In this document: positions 46,410-55,644 of the stretch, piece after piece
Numbering within the stretch: the first letter of the stretch is position 1
How the letters are laid out: each line of letters starts with the position of its first letter
NCBI RefSeq assembly: GCF_019219825.1
Contig: NZ_JAHUXH010000006.1
Coordinates: forward strand, 1 to 64,000
Length of the DNA: 64,000 nucleotides
Reading direction: 5' to 3'
Source: Streptomyces sp. TRM70350
GTDB lineage: Bacteria; Actinomycetota; Actinomycetes; Streptomycetales; Streptomycetaceae
Translations under genes and position numbers: made by a program
Notes under the pieces: generated by a model
Databases searched by the model: none
What the model was told of the DNA's origin: nothing
The model's input: the letters and a program-made list of their open reading frames with translations, nothing else

Positions 46410-48851
46410 ATGGCACAGGGCACGGTCCAGGTGACGCACGCCGGTACATCGCGGTGGCGGCGCCGCACGGGTGAGTACCCATCGCTGGCCGCCGCCCTGG
46501 AGGCCGCGGCCGACGGTGATGTGCTCACCGTCGCCCCGGGAACCTACCGGGAGAACCTCGTCGTCCAGCGGGCGGTGACCCTGCGCGGCCCCGAGGGCTC
46601 GCCCGGCTCCGTGCGGATCGCGCCCCTCGACGGGGTGCCGCTCACCGTGCGCGCCTCCGCGGTGGTTCAGGACCTGCATGTCGAGGGCCAGGACGCGGCC
46701 GCGCCCGCGCTGCTCGTCGAGGAGGGCGCGCCGGAGCTGACCGACGTGCGGGTGGTCACGCGATCCGCCGCCGGGATCGAGGTGCGCGGGAGCGCGCGGC
46801 CGACCGTGCGGCGGTGCACCGTCGACAATCCGGCGGGCATCGGGATCGCGGTGGTCGACGGCGGGGGCGGGGTGTTCGAGGACTGCGAGGTCGTCGCGGC
46901 CGGGCAGGCCGGCGTGGCGGTGCGCGGGGGCGCGCATCCACGTCTGGACCGCTGCCGGGTGCACCACGCCTCGGGTTCGGGCCTCACCGCGACCGGCGAG
47001 AACTCCGCGCTGGAGGCGGTGGGTTGCGAGGTGTACGAGGTCCGGGGCAGCGGGGTGCAGATCACCGGCCGGGCCACCGCCCACCTCACCGACTGCGACG
47101 TGCACCGCACCACGGCCGACGGTGTCACCCTCGACACGGACGCGGTGCTCACCCTCGCCGACTGCCGTATCCACGACATCCCCGAGAACGCGGTCGACCT
47201 GCGCTCCCGCTCCGTCCTGACGCTGACGCGCACCAGCGTGCGGCAGTTCGGGCGCAACGGCCTGTCGGTGTGGGACCCGGGCACACGCGTGGACGCCAAC
47301 CAGTGCGAGATCTTCGACAGCACCGGCGACTACCCGGCGGTGTGGGTCAGCGACGGCGCCACGGTGGTGCTGGACTCCTGCCGGGTGCACGACGTGCCCG
47401 ACGCGCTGTTCGTCCTGGACCGCGGCTCGCGCGCGGACGTCGTCGACAGCGACCTGTCCCAGGTGCGCAACACGGCCGTGTCGGTGAGCGACGGGGCGAC
47501 CGCGCAGCTCGACGACTGCCGGATCCGGGACGCCGCGACCGGCGCGTGGTTCCGCGACCACGGCAGCGGCGGCACCCTCAACAACTGCACGCTGGACGGC
47601 ACCCAGACCGGCGTGATCGTCACCAAGGGTGCCGACCCCACCATCGAGCGGTGCACGGTCGACTCCCCCGCCGAGGCCGGTTTCTACGTCTCGGCGGGCG
47701 GCCGCGGCAGCTTCCTCAACTGCCGGGTGAGGGGCAGCGGCGGGTACGGCTTCCATGTGCTCGACGGCTGCCGTACGACGCTCAGGAAGTGCCGTACGGA
47801 ACGCTGCGCGCGCGGCGGTTACGAGTTCGCGGACGGCGGTCCCGACGCCGAGTCGGGCGTGGGGCCGGTCGTCGAGGACTGCACCAGCGACGAGAGCGCG
47901 GGGCTGCGCACGCCCACGGCACCCCCCGAGCCCACCGTCCAGACGGCCGGTCAGTCGCCGGGGCTGCTGGGCGCGATCCCCGGGCAGCGCACCACCGAGC
48001 AGGAGCCGCTCGTCGCCGCCGCACAGCCTCAGCCACCGGCCCGGACCTCCAAGGCCGTCCTGGGCGAACTGGACGCTCTGGTGGGCCTGGAGAGCGTCAA
48101 GCGCGAGGTGCGGGCCCTCACCGACATGATCGAGGTGGGCAGGCGCCGGCAGCAGGCGGGCCTGAAGGCCGCGTCGGTCAAGCGGCACCTGGTCTTCACG
48201 GGTTCCCCCGGCACCGGCAAGACCACGGTCGCGCGGCTGTACGGCGAGATCCTCGCCTCGCTCGGTGTGCTGGACAAGGGCCACCTGGTCGAGGTGTCCC
48301 GTGTCGACCTGGTCGGCGAGCACATCGGTTCGACCGCCATCCGCACCCAGGAGGCGTTCGAACGGGCGCGTGGCGGTGTGCTGTTCATCGACGAGGCGTA
48401 CGCGCTGTCCCCGGAGGACGCGGGCCGGGACTTCGGCAAGGAGGCCATCGACACGCTCGTGAAGCTGATGGAGGACCACCGGGACGCGGTCGTGGTGATC
48501 GTCGCGGGCTACACGGCCGAGATGGAGCGCTTCCTGTCCGTCAACCCCGGGGTGGCATCGCGCTTCTCACGCACCATCACCTTCAGCGACTACGGCCCCG
48601 AGGAGCTGCTGCGGATCGTGGAGCAGCAGGCGGAGGAGCACGAGTACCGGCTGGCGCCAGGTGCCGCGGAGGCGCTGCTGAAGTACTTCACGGCGATCCC
48701 GAAGGGCCCCGCGTTCGGCAACGGCCGCACCGCGCGGCAGACCTTCGAGGCGATGGTGGAACGCCACGCGAGCCGGGTCGCCCAGTTCGACGAACCGAGC
48801 ACGGACGACCTGACCCTGCTGTACGCGGAGGACCTGCCCGACCTCGCGTGA
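46410..48851 (+). CDS. Right-handed beta-helix protein fused to a CbbX/SpoVK-type AAA ATPase
   Basis: The 813-residue protein has a pectate-lyase-like parallel beta-helix at about residues 20-500. It is built of ~23-residue repeats seen as recurring D-C-R/V-H words (CRVHDVPDALFVLDRGSRAD, CTVDSPAEAGFYVSAGG). A ~60-residue Pro-rich linker follows. The C-terminal AAA domain has Walker A GSPGTGKT at 598-605, Walker B LFIDEA at 658-663 and sensor/Arg-finger region NPGVASRFSRTITF, with a CbbX-type lid. There is no signal peptide, so the beta-helix is cytoplasmic. The AAA group includes Rubisco activase CbbX, SpoVK and EccA, all remodelling factors, and the beta-helix is probably the client- or polymer-binding part. 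Confidence 0.9.
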   Translation: MAQGTVQVTHAGTSRWRRRTGEYPSLAAALEAAADGDVLTVAPGTYRENLVVQRAVTLRGPEGSPGSVRIAPLDGVPLTVRASAVVQDLHVEGQDAAAPALLVEEGAPELTDVRVVTRSAAGIEVRGSARPTVRRCTVDNPAGIGIAVVDGGGGVFEDCEVVAAGQAGVAVRGGAHPRLDRCRVHHASGSGLTATGENSALEAVGCEVYEVRGSGVQITGRATAHLTDCDVHRTTADGVTLDTDAVLTLADCRIHDIPENAVDLRSRSVLTLTRTSVRQFGRNGLSVWDPGTRVDANQCEIFDSTGDYPAVWVSDGATVVLDSCRVHDVPDALFVLDRGSRADVVDSDLSQVRNTAVSVSDGATAQLDDCRIRDAATGAWFRDHGSGGTLNNCTLDGTQTGVIVTKGADPTIERCTVDSPAEAGFYVSAGGRGSFLNCRVRGSGGYGFHVLDGCRTTLRKCRTERCARGGYEFADGGPDAESGVGPVVEDCTSDESAGLRTPTAPPEPTVQTAGQSPGLLGAIPGQRTTEQEPLVAAAQPQPPARTSKAVLGELDALVGLESVKREVRALTDMIEVGRRRQQAGLKAASVKRHLVFTGSPGTGKTTVARLYGEILASLGVLDKGHLVEVSRVDLVGEHIGSTAIRTQEAFERARGGVLFIDEAYALSPEDAGRDFGKEAIDTLVKLMEDHRDAVVVIVAGYTAEMERFLSVNPGVASRFSRTITFSDYGPEELLRIVEQQAEEHEYRLAPGAAEALLKYFTAIPKGPAFGNGRTARQTFEAMVERHASRVAQFDEPSTDDLTLLYAEDLPDLA

Positions 48852-48920
48852 GCGCTGAGGGCTCCGCAGGAAGTGCCGCGATATGCCGTCGATCGTCTGC
48901 GGCACCGTCGTGGCCGTCGC

Positions 48921-48930
48921 TCCCCCCCCC
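48921..48930. repeat. Homopolymer run of 10 C between convergent genes
   Basis: Ten consecutive C lie in the 87-bp gap between the beta-helix/AAA gene and the membrane hydrolase gene. The run is a likely length-variable site without coding effect. Confidence 0.7.
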
Positions 48931-48938
48931 CGACCTGC

Positions 48939-51266
48939 TCAGAGCCCGGCCCCGGGGCGCTGGCCCGGTAGGTCGGGGTGGAGCCGGTCGAGTAGGTGGC
49001 TGCGTTCTCGGTCGAAGGCGGGGTCGGCCTGGTAGTCGGAGTGGCCGAGGATCGGGGCGGGCAGGGGGTGCAGGTCGCTGCGGGCGTGGGCCAGGGGGTC
49101 CTTCATGGGCGCGCAGTCGACCCGCGGGCCGTCGCCGTCGGGCAGTCGTACGGGGCCGCCGATCGGGTCGGTGACGCGGTACAGGTTGCGCCAGCAGTCG
49201 ACCTCGTCGTGCAGGGCGGCGAGGGCGGCCGGGCCGAAGTGGGCCGGGAACCAGCGGCCGTACAGGCGCCCCAGCGGTGAGCCGTACGTCAGCAGCGCGA
49301 CCCGCTTGCGCACGGCCGGGCTCAGTTGCCAGGCCGCGGCGGCGGCCAGGACGCTGCCCTGGGAGTGGCCGGAGAGCACCAGGCGCCCGCCCGTCGTGCG
49401 GGTCCAGGTGGTGATCCGCCAGGTCAGGTCGGGCACCGCGCGCTCGGCGTAGCAGGGCGGTGAGAAGGGGTGGGCGGCGCGCGGCCAGAAGGTGCCGACG
49501 TCCCACAGGACGCCGATGGTGCGGCGCGCGGACCTGTCCTTGTAGGCGCGGCGGCCCAGGGTGACGAACAGGATGAAGCCGAGCCCGATCAGCCAGGAGC
49601 CGAGGGCCTGGGCGGTGTCCACGGCGCCGTGGACGAAGGGGTGGGTGTGCTGCGCGGCCTCGCTCGGGGTCTTGTCGGTCGTCATGGCGCCGGCCAGCGC
49701 GCCGGTGCCCAGGATCAGGGAGACGGTGGAGACGGCGGCGACGAAGAGGGGGCCGCGGTCGGTGAGCGTGGCCATCGCGCGAGTGCGTGCGATACGGCGG
49801 GTACGGTCGCGGTCCTCGGCCTCGCCCGCGTAGTCGCGTTCCACGACGGCGCGCTCGGCGCGGGCCAGCCCCAGGGTGCGCCAGGCCTGCCACCCGGCGA
49901 GCAGCAGCAGGACCACGAGCAGCGGCGGGATCACGGACGCCTGCCACGTCAGCAGGACCGGTGCGCCGGGGATGGACGCCCGGGTGCCGTCCACCCAGTC
50001 GGCGACCCGCTGCGACACGCCGCCGGACATCACCCCGCCCAGCGCGCAGGCCAGCATCGCGACGGCGGGTCCGGCCAGGCCCCGCATCGCGGTGCGCGGG
50101 TCGGGGTCGCTGCGGTACAGCAGGTGGGCGACGACCGCGAGGACGATCACCAGCAGGCCCTGGACCAGGGCGATGCCGCCGAAGGCCGCGTCGCCCGGCA
50201 GCCGGCCGTCGGATTCCCACCCCGGGCGCTCCCAGCAGGCGTACACCAGGGTGAGGACGAGCAGGACGAGCGCGCCGAGCGGCAGGTGTCGTACGGGAGA
50301 GGCGTCGATCTCCCGGTCGAGGTGCTTCTCGCTGCGGCCGCGTCGGCAGACCACCACGACCACCACCACGGCGCCGAGCACGAGCGCCGCCTCCAGCAGC
50401 CACCCCAGGGCCTCCAGGGCGGCCGGGCCGCCGGCCTCGCGGTCGTGCCGGGCGGCGGCCTGGGCGACGGCCGCGGCCACCGTGAGCAGGCCCGCGGCGG
50501 TGTGGGCGCCGCGCAGCCGGGCGACCAGGCGCCGGCCGTACCAGAAGCCGGGGCGGCCCAGCGCGCTGCGGGCGGTGTCCTCGCCGGGGTCGCGGACGAG
50601 CGGCCGTTCGGACTCGTAGGCGCTCCAGGTGCGCCGGGAGAGGTACCAGAGGAGGCCGACCAGGGCGGCGGGCACCAGGGACGCCAGGGCCAGGCGGCGG
50701 CCCGGCGGGCTCCACCAGCCGTCGCCGGACGCGGTGGGCGACAGGAAGTCCAGCCAGGTGTGCCGCTCGGCGCACGCCCGCGTGCCCGCGCACTGCCACG
50801 CCGTGAGGTCCAGGGCGACCTCGCAGGCGGCCGCGACCAGCAGCACGGTCAGGCTGAGGCCGACGAGCCGCACCAGCAGCCCGTAGAGCCGGATGGTGCG
50901 CGCCCGGTCGCGGGCCGTGGGGCGCATCCAGTGGGCGAGGTTGGCCACCATGAACGGCAGTAACAGCAGCCACAGGGCTCGCGCGCCGTTTCCGGAGGTG
51001 AGGTTGCACCAGACGTACGCCTCGGGCACCGGGCGCCCGTCGGGGTCGGTGGGACGGCTCTCCGCCTCGACGTCGTCGGCGCGGCGGAAGACGGCCGCCG
51101 TGTCGTCGCCGGAGACCCGCACGGTGCGCGGGTCGTCGAGCATGTGCTCGGGCGTGGCCCCGCCCACGCCGTGGACCAGCAGTTCCAGGGTGGCCCCGGC
51201 CTTCGCGGGCCGGGGCACGGGGCCGGTCACCCCGTCGTTCAAGCCGCGTTCCTGCGCGCTTTCCAC
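48939..51266 (-). CDS. Large membrane protein with split alpha/beta-hydrolase (lipase-like) domain
   Basis: The 775-residue protein begins with a lipase-like strand and oxyanion motif LELLVHGVGG (His32-Gly33). Next come about eight or nine hydrophobic segments between residues ~95 and ~540 (LLLLPFMVANLAHWM, LVVVVVVCRRG, LLVVLLLLAGWQAW). The C-terminal part then carries the nucleophile elbow SGHSQGSVLA with Ser635 and a later Asp/His-rich tail. It looks like an alpha/beta hydrolase with a membrane module inserted in the fold, acting on a lipid at the membrane. The GTG at 51266 has GGGGGAA 9 bases upstream. Other GTGs at 51275 and 51230 are possible. Confidence 0.8.
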   Translation of the reverse strand: MESAQERGLNDGVTGPVPRPAKAGATLELLVHGVGGATPEHMLDDPRTVRVSGDDTAAVFRRADDVEAESRPTDPDGRPVPEAYVWCNLTSGNGARALWLLLLPFMVANLAHWMRPTARDRARTIRLYGLLVRLVGLSLTVLLVAAACEVALDLTAWQCAGTRACAERHTWLDFLSPTASGDGWWSPPGRRLALASLVPAALVGLLWYLSRRTWSAYESERPLVRDPGEDTARSALGRPGFWYGRRLVARLRGAHTAAGLLTVAAAVAQAAARHDREAGGPAALEALGWLLEAALVLGAVVVVVVVCRRGRSEKHLDREIDASPVRHLPLGALVLLVLTLVYACWERPGWESDGRLPGDAAFGGIALVQGLLVIVLAVVAHLLYRSDPDPRTAMRGLAGPAVAMLACALGGVMSGGVSQRVADWVDGTRASIPGAPVLLTWQASVIPPLLVVLLLLAGWQAWRTLGLARAERAVVERDYAGEAEDRDRTRRIARTRAMATLTDRGPLFVAAVSTVSLILGTGALAGAMTTDKTPSEAAQHTHPFVHGAVDTAQALGSWLIGLGFILFVTLGRRAYKDRSARRTIGVLWDVGTFWPRAAHPFSPPCYAERAVPDLTWRITTWTRTTGGRLVLSGHSQGSVLAAAAAWQLSPAVRKRVALLTYGSPLGRLYGRWFPAHFGPAALAALHDEVDCWRNLYRVTDPIGGPVRLPDGDGPRVDCAPMKDPLAHARSDLHPLPAPILGHSDYQADPAFDRERSHLLDRLHPDLPGQRPGAGL

Positions 51267-51569
51267 TCTTCGCACTTCCCCCGTGTCGTGTGCACATCCC
51301 CCAGGACGCGCCGTCGGCATGTCCATGCGGGACACAGGATCTCCCCTGGCGGGGCGATGCACACCCCTCGACACGGAATCTCCCCGATCCGGGTGAGGAG
51401 CGAGCAACCGATGAGACCTAGGTGACATGTGCGCGTCGCGCAGCCGGTGGCGCGGCGCGGGCCAAGCCGTGCGAATATGGGACGCCAACGCACCAGGGGC
51501 GGGAGAATGTCCTAGTCGGAGCAGGTGCGAGGGCGTGTCGGACGGCTTGACGAAAGGACCGGAGCGTAC
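51267..51569. other. Divergent promoter interval between the membrane hydrolase and DeoR genes
   Basis: No gene is seen in these 303 bp. An inverted repeat TGTCC-N5-GGACA lies at 51320-51334, near the hydrolase side, and could be a regulator site. AAAGGA and GGAG precede the DeoR start. Confidence 0.4.
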
Positions 51570-52400
51570 GTGAGTGAGAATCAGAACCTCCTCGCGGAGC
51601 AGCGGCGCGCCCTGATCCTGGACGAGGTGCGGCGGCGCGGCGGCGTGCGGGTCAACGAGCTGACCCGCAAGCTCGGCGTGTCGGACATGACCGTCCGCCG
51701 CGATCTGGACGCGCTGGCCCGCCAGGGCGTCCTGGAGAAGGTGCACGGCGGTGCGGTGCCGGTGCTGGAGGCGAGCACCCACGAGCCGGGCTTCGAGGCC
51801 AAGTCGGGTCTGGAGCTGAGCGCCAAGGAGGACATCGCGAAGGCCGCGGCGGAGCTGGTGGCTCCGGGTTCGGCGATCGCGCTGTCGGGCGGTACGACGA
51901 CGTATGCGCTGGCGCATCATCTGCTGGAGGTCCCCGACCTGACCGTCGTCACGAACTCGGTGCGGGTGGCGGACGTCTTCCACTCGTCGCAGCGCTCGTC
52001 CGGCCAGCGGCAGGGTGCGGCCACGGTGGTGCTGACCGGCGGGGTACGCACGCCGTCCGACTCGCTGGTGGGGCCGGTGGCCGACCAGGCGATCGCCACG
52101 CTCCACTTCGACGTGCTGTTCCTCGGTGTGCACGGGATATCGGCGGAGGCCGGTCTGTCGACGCCGAACCTCGCGGAGGCCGAGACGAACCGGCGGCTGG
52201 TGCAGTCGGCGCGCCGGGTCGTGGTGGTCGCCGACCACACCAAGTGGGGCACGGTGGGCCTGAGTTCGTTCGCGACGCTGGACCAGGTCGACACGCTGGT
52301 GACCGACGCCGGGCTGGCCGCCGAGGCGCGGGAGGAGATCGCGGAGCATCTGCGGCATCTGATCGTGGCGGGCGAGGACGAGGGCGCCGACGAGCTCTGA
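51570..52400 (+). CDS. DeoR/GlpR-family transcriptional regulator
   Basis: The 276-residue sugar-phosphate-sensing repressor has an N-terminal winged helix at residues ~10-60 (RRGGVRVNELTRKLGVSDMTVRRDLDALARQGVLEKVHGG). The C-terminal isomerase-like domain carries ALSGGTTTYALA and the conserved VVADHTKWG motif that contacts the phosphorylated sugar. The GTG start at 51570 is preferred. The aldolase and SIS sugar genes about 10 kb away are a possible target set, but nothing in the sequence ties them to it directly. Confidence 0.92.
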   Translation: MSENQNLLAEQRRALILDEVRRRGGVRVNELTRKLGVSDMTVRRDLDALARQGVLEKVHGGAVPVLEASTHEPGFEAKSGLELSAKEDIAKAAAELVAPGSAIALSGGTTTYALAHHLLEVPDLTVVTNSVRVADVFHSSQRSSGQRQGAATVVLTGGVRTPSDSLVGPVADQAIATLHFDVLFLGVHGISAEAGLSTPNLAEAETNRRLVQSARRVVVVADHTKWGTVGLSSFATLDQVDTLVTDAGLAAEAREEIAEHLRHLIVAGEDEGADEL

Positions 52401-52482
52401 CCCCGTTCCCGGCGCAGACATCCGACGGATCGCCAACTAGGGTGAGCGGCCCGGTGCCTGCTCGTCGCCCAGGGGGTTTCGT

Positions 52483-52947
52483 ATGGCGCGCCGTCTGCGT
52501 CCGGTGGACGTCGACTTCTTGCTGTCCGCTCCGGTACGGCTGGTCTTCGCACGGGAGATCGCCGCTCCCCCGGAGCCGGTCTTCCGCGCGCTCGCCGAGG
52601 ACGTGGCCGGCTGGACGGAGTGGTTCTCGGCGGTGACGCTGGCCCGGCCGACCGACAGCGGGCGGGAGGTCCGGCTGCGGGGCGGTACGCGGTTCGCGGA
52701 GACGGTTCTCGTGGCGAAGGCGCCCGAGGCGTACGCGTATCGCGTCGACGAGACCAACGCGCCGGGCGTCCGCGCGCTCGTCGAGGAGTGGCGGCTCGCG
52801 CCGGCCGGTGGCGGTACGCGGGTGCGGTGGACGTTCGCGGCCGACGGGCCGCCGGTGTTCCGGGCGGTGATGAGGCTGGCGCGACCGGGCTTCGGGCGGG
52901 CGTTCCGGGACGCGGTGACGGCGCTGGACCGGCGGCTGGCGCGGTAG
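52483..52947 (+). CDS. SRPBCC (START-like) family protein
   Basis: This 154-residue protein has the hydrophobic-ligand-binding SRPBCC fold: FAREIAAPPEPVFRALAEDVAGWTEWF at the N-terminus, a central strand region GTRFAETVLVAKAPEAYAYRVDE, and a C-terminal helix RAVMRLARPGFGRAFRDAVTALDRRL. It probably binds or transfers a small lipid-like molecule. The 82-bp gap to the DeoR gene allows co-transcription, and it is convergent with the PLP gene downstream. Confidence 0.85.
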   Translation: MARRLRPVDVDFLLSAPVRLVFAREIAAPPEPVFRALAEDVAGWTEWFSAVTLARPTDSGREVRLRGGTRFAETVLVAKAPEAYAYRVDETNAPGVRALVEEWRLAPAGGGTRVRWTFAADGPPVFRAVMRLARPGFGRAFRDAVTALDRRLAR

Positions 52948-52968
52948 GGCGCCGGGCGCCGTGGCGCG

Positions 52969-54093
52969 TCAGTCCGGCCAGACGCCCGTGGCCAGCAGCG
53001 ACTCGATCGCCGCGCTGTACGGGGCGATGTCCAGGCCCTGCTCGGCCAGCCAGGCGTCCGAGTAGTACTTGTCGAGGTAGCGGTCGCCCGGGTCGCACAG
53101 CAGGGTGACCACGCTGCCGGTACGTCCCTCGGCGACCATCTCGGCGACGATCTTCAGGGCGCTCCACAGACCGGTGCCCGTCGAGCCGCCCGCCTTGCGG
53201 CCGATGGCCTGCTCCAGGGCACGCACCGCGGCGACGCTCGCCGCGTCCGGCACCTTCATCATGCGGTCGATCGCGCCGGGCACGAAGCTCGGCTCCATAC
53301 GGGGCCGGCCGATGCCCTCGATACGGGAGCCGCAGTCGCAGGTGACGTCCGGATCGCCAGTGGTCCAGCCCTCGAAGAAGCAGGAGTTCTCCGGGTCGGC
53401 GACGCATACGCGGGTGTCGTACTGCATGTAGTGGACGTAGCGGGCGATGGTCGCGGAGGTGCCGCCGGTGCCGGCCGTGGCGACGATCCACGTCGGCTCC
53501 GGGAAGCGCTCCAACTCCAGCTGGCGGAAGATGGATTCGGCGATGTTGTTGTTGCCGCGCCAGTCCGTGGCCCGTTCCGCGTAGGTGAACTGGTCCATGT
53601 AGTGGCCGCCGGTCTCGGCCGCGAGGCGGGCGGACTCCTCGTACATCCTGCGGGAGTCGTCCACGAAGTGGCACCGGCCGCCGTGGAACTCGATCAGGCG
53701 GCACTTCTCGGCGCTGGTCGTGCGCGGCATCACCGCGATGAAGGGGACGCCGATCAGTTTCGCGAAGTACGCCTCGGAGACCGCCGTCGAGCCGCTGGAC
53801 GCCTCGATCACCGGGCGGCCGGGGCGGATCCAGCCGTTGCAGAGGCCGTAGAGGAAGAGCGAGCGGGCGAGGCGGTGCTTGAGGCTGCCGGTGGGGTGGG
53901 TCGACTCGTCCTTGAGGTAGAGGTCGATGCCCCAGTGTTCCGGCAGCGGGAAGCGGAGGAGGTGCGTGTCGGCCGAGCGGTTGGCGTCGGCCTGCACCTT
54001 GCGGACGGCGTCCTTGAGCCAGACGCGGTAGGCGGCGTCGGTACGGTCGACGTCGAGAGTGGCGCCGGTCCGGGTCTGCTGGGGGGTGATCAC
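52969..54093 (-). CDS. cds1: PLP-dependent cysteine synthase-fold enzyme, L-cysteine desulfhydrase (Cds1-like)
   Basis: The 374-residue fold-type II PLP enzyme has the PLP Lys72 in [17 protein letters not shown], the carboxylate-binding loop [16 protein letters not shown] and the phosphate-cup region [19 protein letters not shown]. The extra [13 protein letters not shown] insert and overall length match mycobacterial Cds1 (Rv3684), which releases H2S and pyruvate from L-cysteine. The assignment to Cds1 rather than cysteine synthase rests on this overall pattern. The upstream intergenic region is long and repeat-rich. Confidence 0.8.
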   Translation of the reverse strand: MITPQQTRTGATLDVDRTDAAYRVWLKDAVRKVQADANRSADTHLLRFPLPEHWGIDLYLKDESTHPTGSLKHRLARSLFLYGLCNGWIRPGRPVIEASSGSTAVSEAYFAKLIGVPFIAVMPRTTSAEKCRLIEFHGGRCHFVDDSRRMYEESARLAAETGGHYMDQFTYAERATDWRGNNNIAESIFRQLELERFPEPTWIVATAGTGGTSATIARYVHYMQYDTRVCVADPENSCFFEGWTTGDPDVTCDCGSRIEGIGRPRMEPSFVPGAIDRMMKVPDAASVAAVRALEQAIGRKAGGSTGTGLWSALKIVAEMVAEGRTGSVVTLLCDPGDRYLDKYYSDAWLAEQGLDIAPYSAAIESLLATGVWPD

Positions 54094-55026
54094 GGCGGGG
54101 CTCCTTAGGGCTGCACGCCGACGGCGCGTCGCGCGGCCGACACCCCGATCATAAACAGCTTGCGCACGCTTCTCACCTGCATAAACGCATCTTTGGGCGG
54201 CTCAAAGGGGGCGCTGGGGGCGGGGTCGGTGGACTGCTCGACCGTCCCTTTGCGGGGGATGCCGCGCAGACGCTCGGGGAGACCGCCGTGCGCAGGCTCG
54301 CGAGCAGCCGTAATCCACCGCCCCGCGCGACCCGTCGCACACCGACCTCCCGGCTGACCACCACGCGACACCCCTCGGCGGAACGCCACGCAGACCAGAC
54401 ACCACACACACGCCGCCACAAGCCCGCCTCGCAAGAGACCGCCCACACACCGCCTCACGACGCCCATCGTCGCCTCGAACCTCGCGCAGACGCCCCGCAG
54501 ACGACCGCCGCACGCCAGCCTCGCGAGAGACCGACACAACCGCCTCACGAGACCCATCACTGCACCAGCCTCCCAGCGGACCACCACGCGACACCCTCGG
54601 CGGAGCGCCACGCAGACGCCACACAGGCGACACAAGACGCCAGCCTCGCGCGGGACCACCACGCACCGCCTCACGAGACCCATCACTGCACCAGCCTCCC
54701 AGCGGACCACCACGCGACACCCCTCGACGAAACGCCACGCAGGCGCCGTACGGACGACCGCCAGGGCCCGGCCTCCCAGGAGAGCGTCATGTATCTCCTC
54801 GCGAGAGATCACCGCACCTCCTCGCGAGGGACCGCGCCTCGCACCCCGCACCGGCAGGAACGCACCACGCCCCGGCCCCCCTCGGGGGCGCATTCGCGTG
54901 AGTGCACCGGGTGGCCTATGCCCGGGTGACGTGCGCACTGGTGCGCGACTTCGGTGGCGGGCAGACTGCACCGGGTGGGACGGACACCCCGTACAGGACC
55001 CGCGGGCGACGAGGGGGCAGGAGGGT
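54094..55026. other. Long gene-free, repeat-rich interval upstream of cds1
   Basis: About 930 bp without a convincing gene. Near cds1 the heptamer CATAAAC occurs twice, 30 bp apart (54150-54156 and 54180-54186), in an AT-richer stretch that may be its promoter/operator. From about 54280 to 54860 degenerate repeats dominate, sharing a core like CGCGAGGCTGG on the minus strand every ~40-65 bp. A long minus-strand open frame across it is repeat-derived and unlikely to be a gene. Confidence 0.6.
54541..54722. repeat. 56-bp perfect direct repeat, 126-bp period
   Basis: The 56 bases at 54541-54596 recur without mismatch at 54667-54722. A diverged third copy of the right half lies near 54345-54400. 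The repeat is the best-preserved part of the degenerate array upstream of cds1, indicating recent tandem duplication of a ~126-bp segment. Confidence 0.8.
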
Positions 55027-55350
55027 ATGGCGGAGCCGGAGTTCAGGGCCTTGGGCGTGCGGATCGGGAAGGGTCTGCGCTCGCTCACCCGGGCCGGGCA
55101 GGTCCGGATCAGCGGCGGCCGGGTGGAGTTGCTCACCAGCTACGGCAGCGAGATCGACAGCGCGCCGGTGCAGGCGGTGCGGGCGTCGAAGCCGTGGTTC
55201 GCCTCCGGGGACCGCGCGCTGGCCGACCTCAACGGCAAGCGGTATGTGCTGACCCTGGGCGAGCACGACCCCGCCCCGGGCGAGCCGGGCCCACCCGCGG
55301 CACGCCGGTTCATAGAGGCCGTACGCAGGGCTGCGGGCCGTGGCAGCTGA
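55027..55350 (+). CDS. Conserved small protein of unknown function
   Basis: The 107-residue protein (MAEPEFRALGVRIGKGLRSLTRAG; LLTSYGSEIDSAPVQAVRASKPWF; GKRYVLTLGEHD) has regular codon use and a GAGGGGG ribosome-binding site 9 bases before the ATG at 55027. No domain is recognised. It has a basic N-terminus and acidic middle, with no signal or membrane segment. Confidence 0.7.
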   Translation: MAEPEFRALGVRIGKGLRSLTRAGQVRISGGRVELLTSYGSEIDSAPVQAVRASKPWFASGDRALADLNGKRYVLTLGEHDPAPGEPGPPAARRFIEAVRRAAGRGS

Positions 55351-55388
55351 CGGGCGACCGACGAATGCCCGGGCCGGGGAGCGGCAGC

Positions 55389-55448
55389 GACGCACCACGG
55401 TGGCCGGGGATCGGCGGTGACGTACCACGGTGGCCGAGAACCTGCGGC
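55389..55448. repeat. 30-bp tandem duplication containing an ACCACGGTGGCC palindrome
   Basis: Two 30-bp units (55389-55418 and 55419-55448) share ACCACGGTGGCC at 55394-55405 and 55424-55435, whose core CCAC-G-GTGG is an inverted repeat. It sits in the gap before the anti-sigma-type ATPase gene and could be a paired operator or a simple repeat. Confidence 0.55.
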
Positions 55449-55644
55449 GCCACACTCCGCCCCGAACGCCGCGAGTTGCAGCCCCACACCCCTTGCGCCA
55501 CTCTGGTCTCACGTCACTCTGGGTTTACCGGCGATAACGCTGCGAACCAGCCCGCCGGCCACGACAGCAGGCGGCCGTTTCACGCAGGCGCTGCTGGATC
55601 CGAACTCCGTGTTCTTCCGGACCTCACGTCGGGGAGTCGCAGCC

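Noticed and set aside
46410..48851. EccA of a type VII secretion system
   Set aside because: The AAA domain is related, but the beta-helix N-terminus is unlike the TPR domain of EccA and no ecc/esx genes are present in the window.
54105..55136. Long minus-strand open frame of ~340 codons
   Set aside because: It consists of repeat-derived Val/Arg/Gly-rich words from the intergenic minisatellite, has no domain and would run into the cds1 promoter region.
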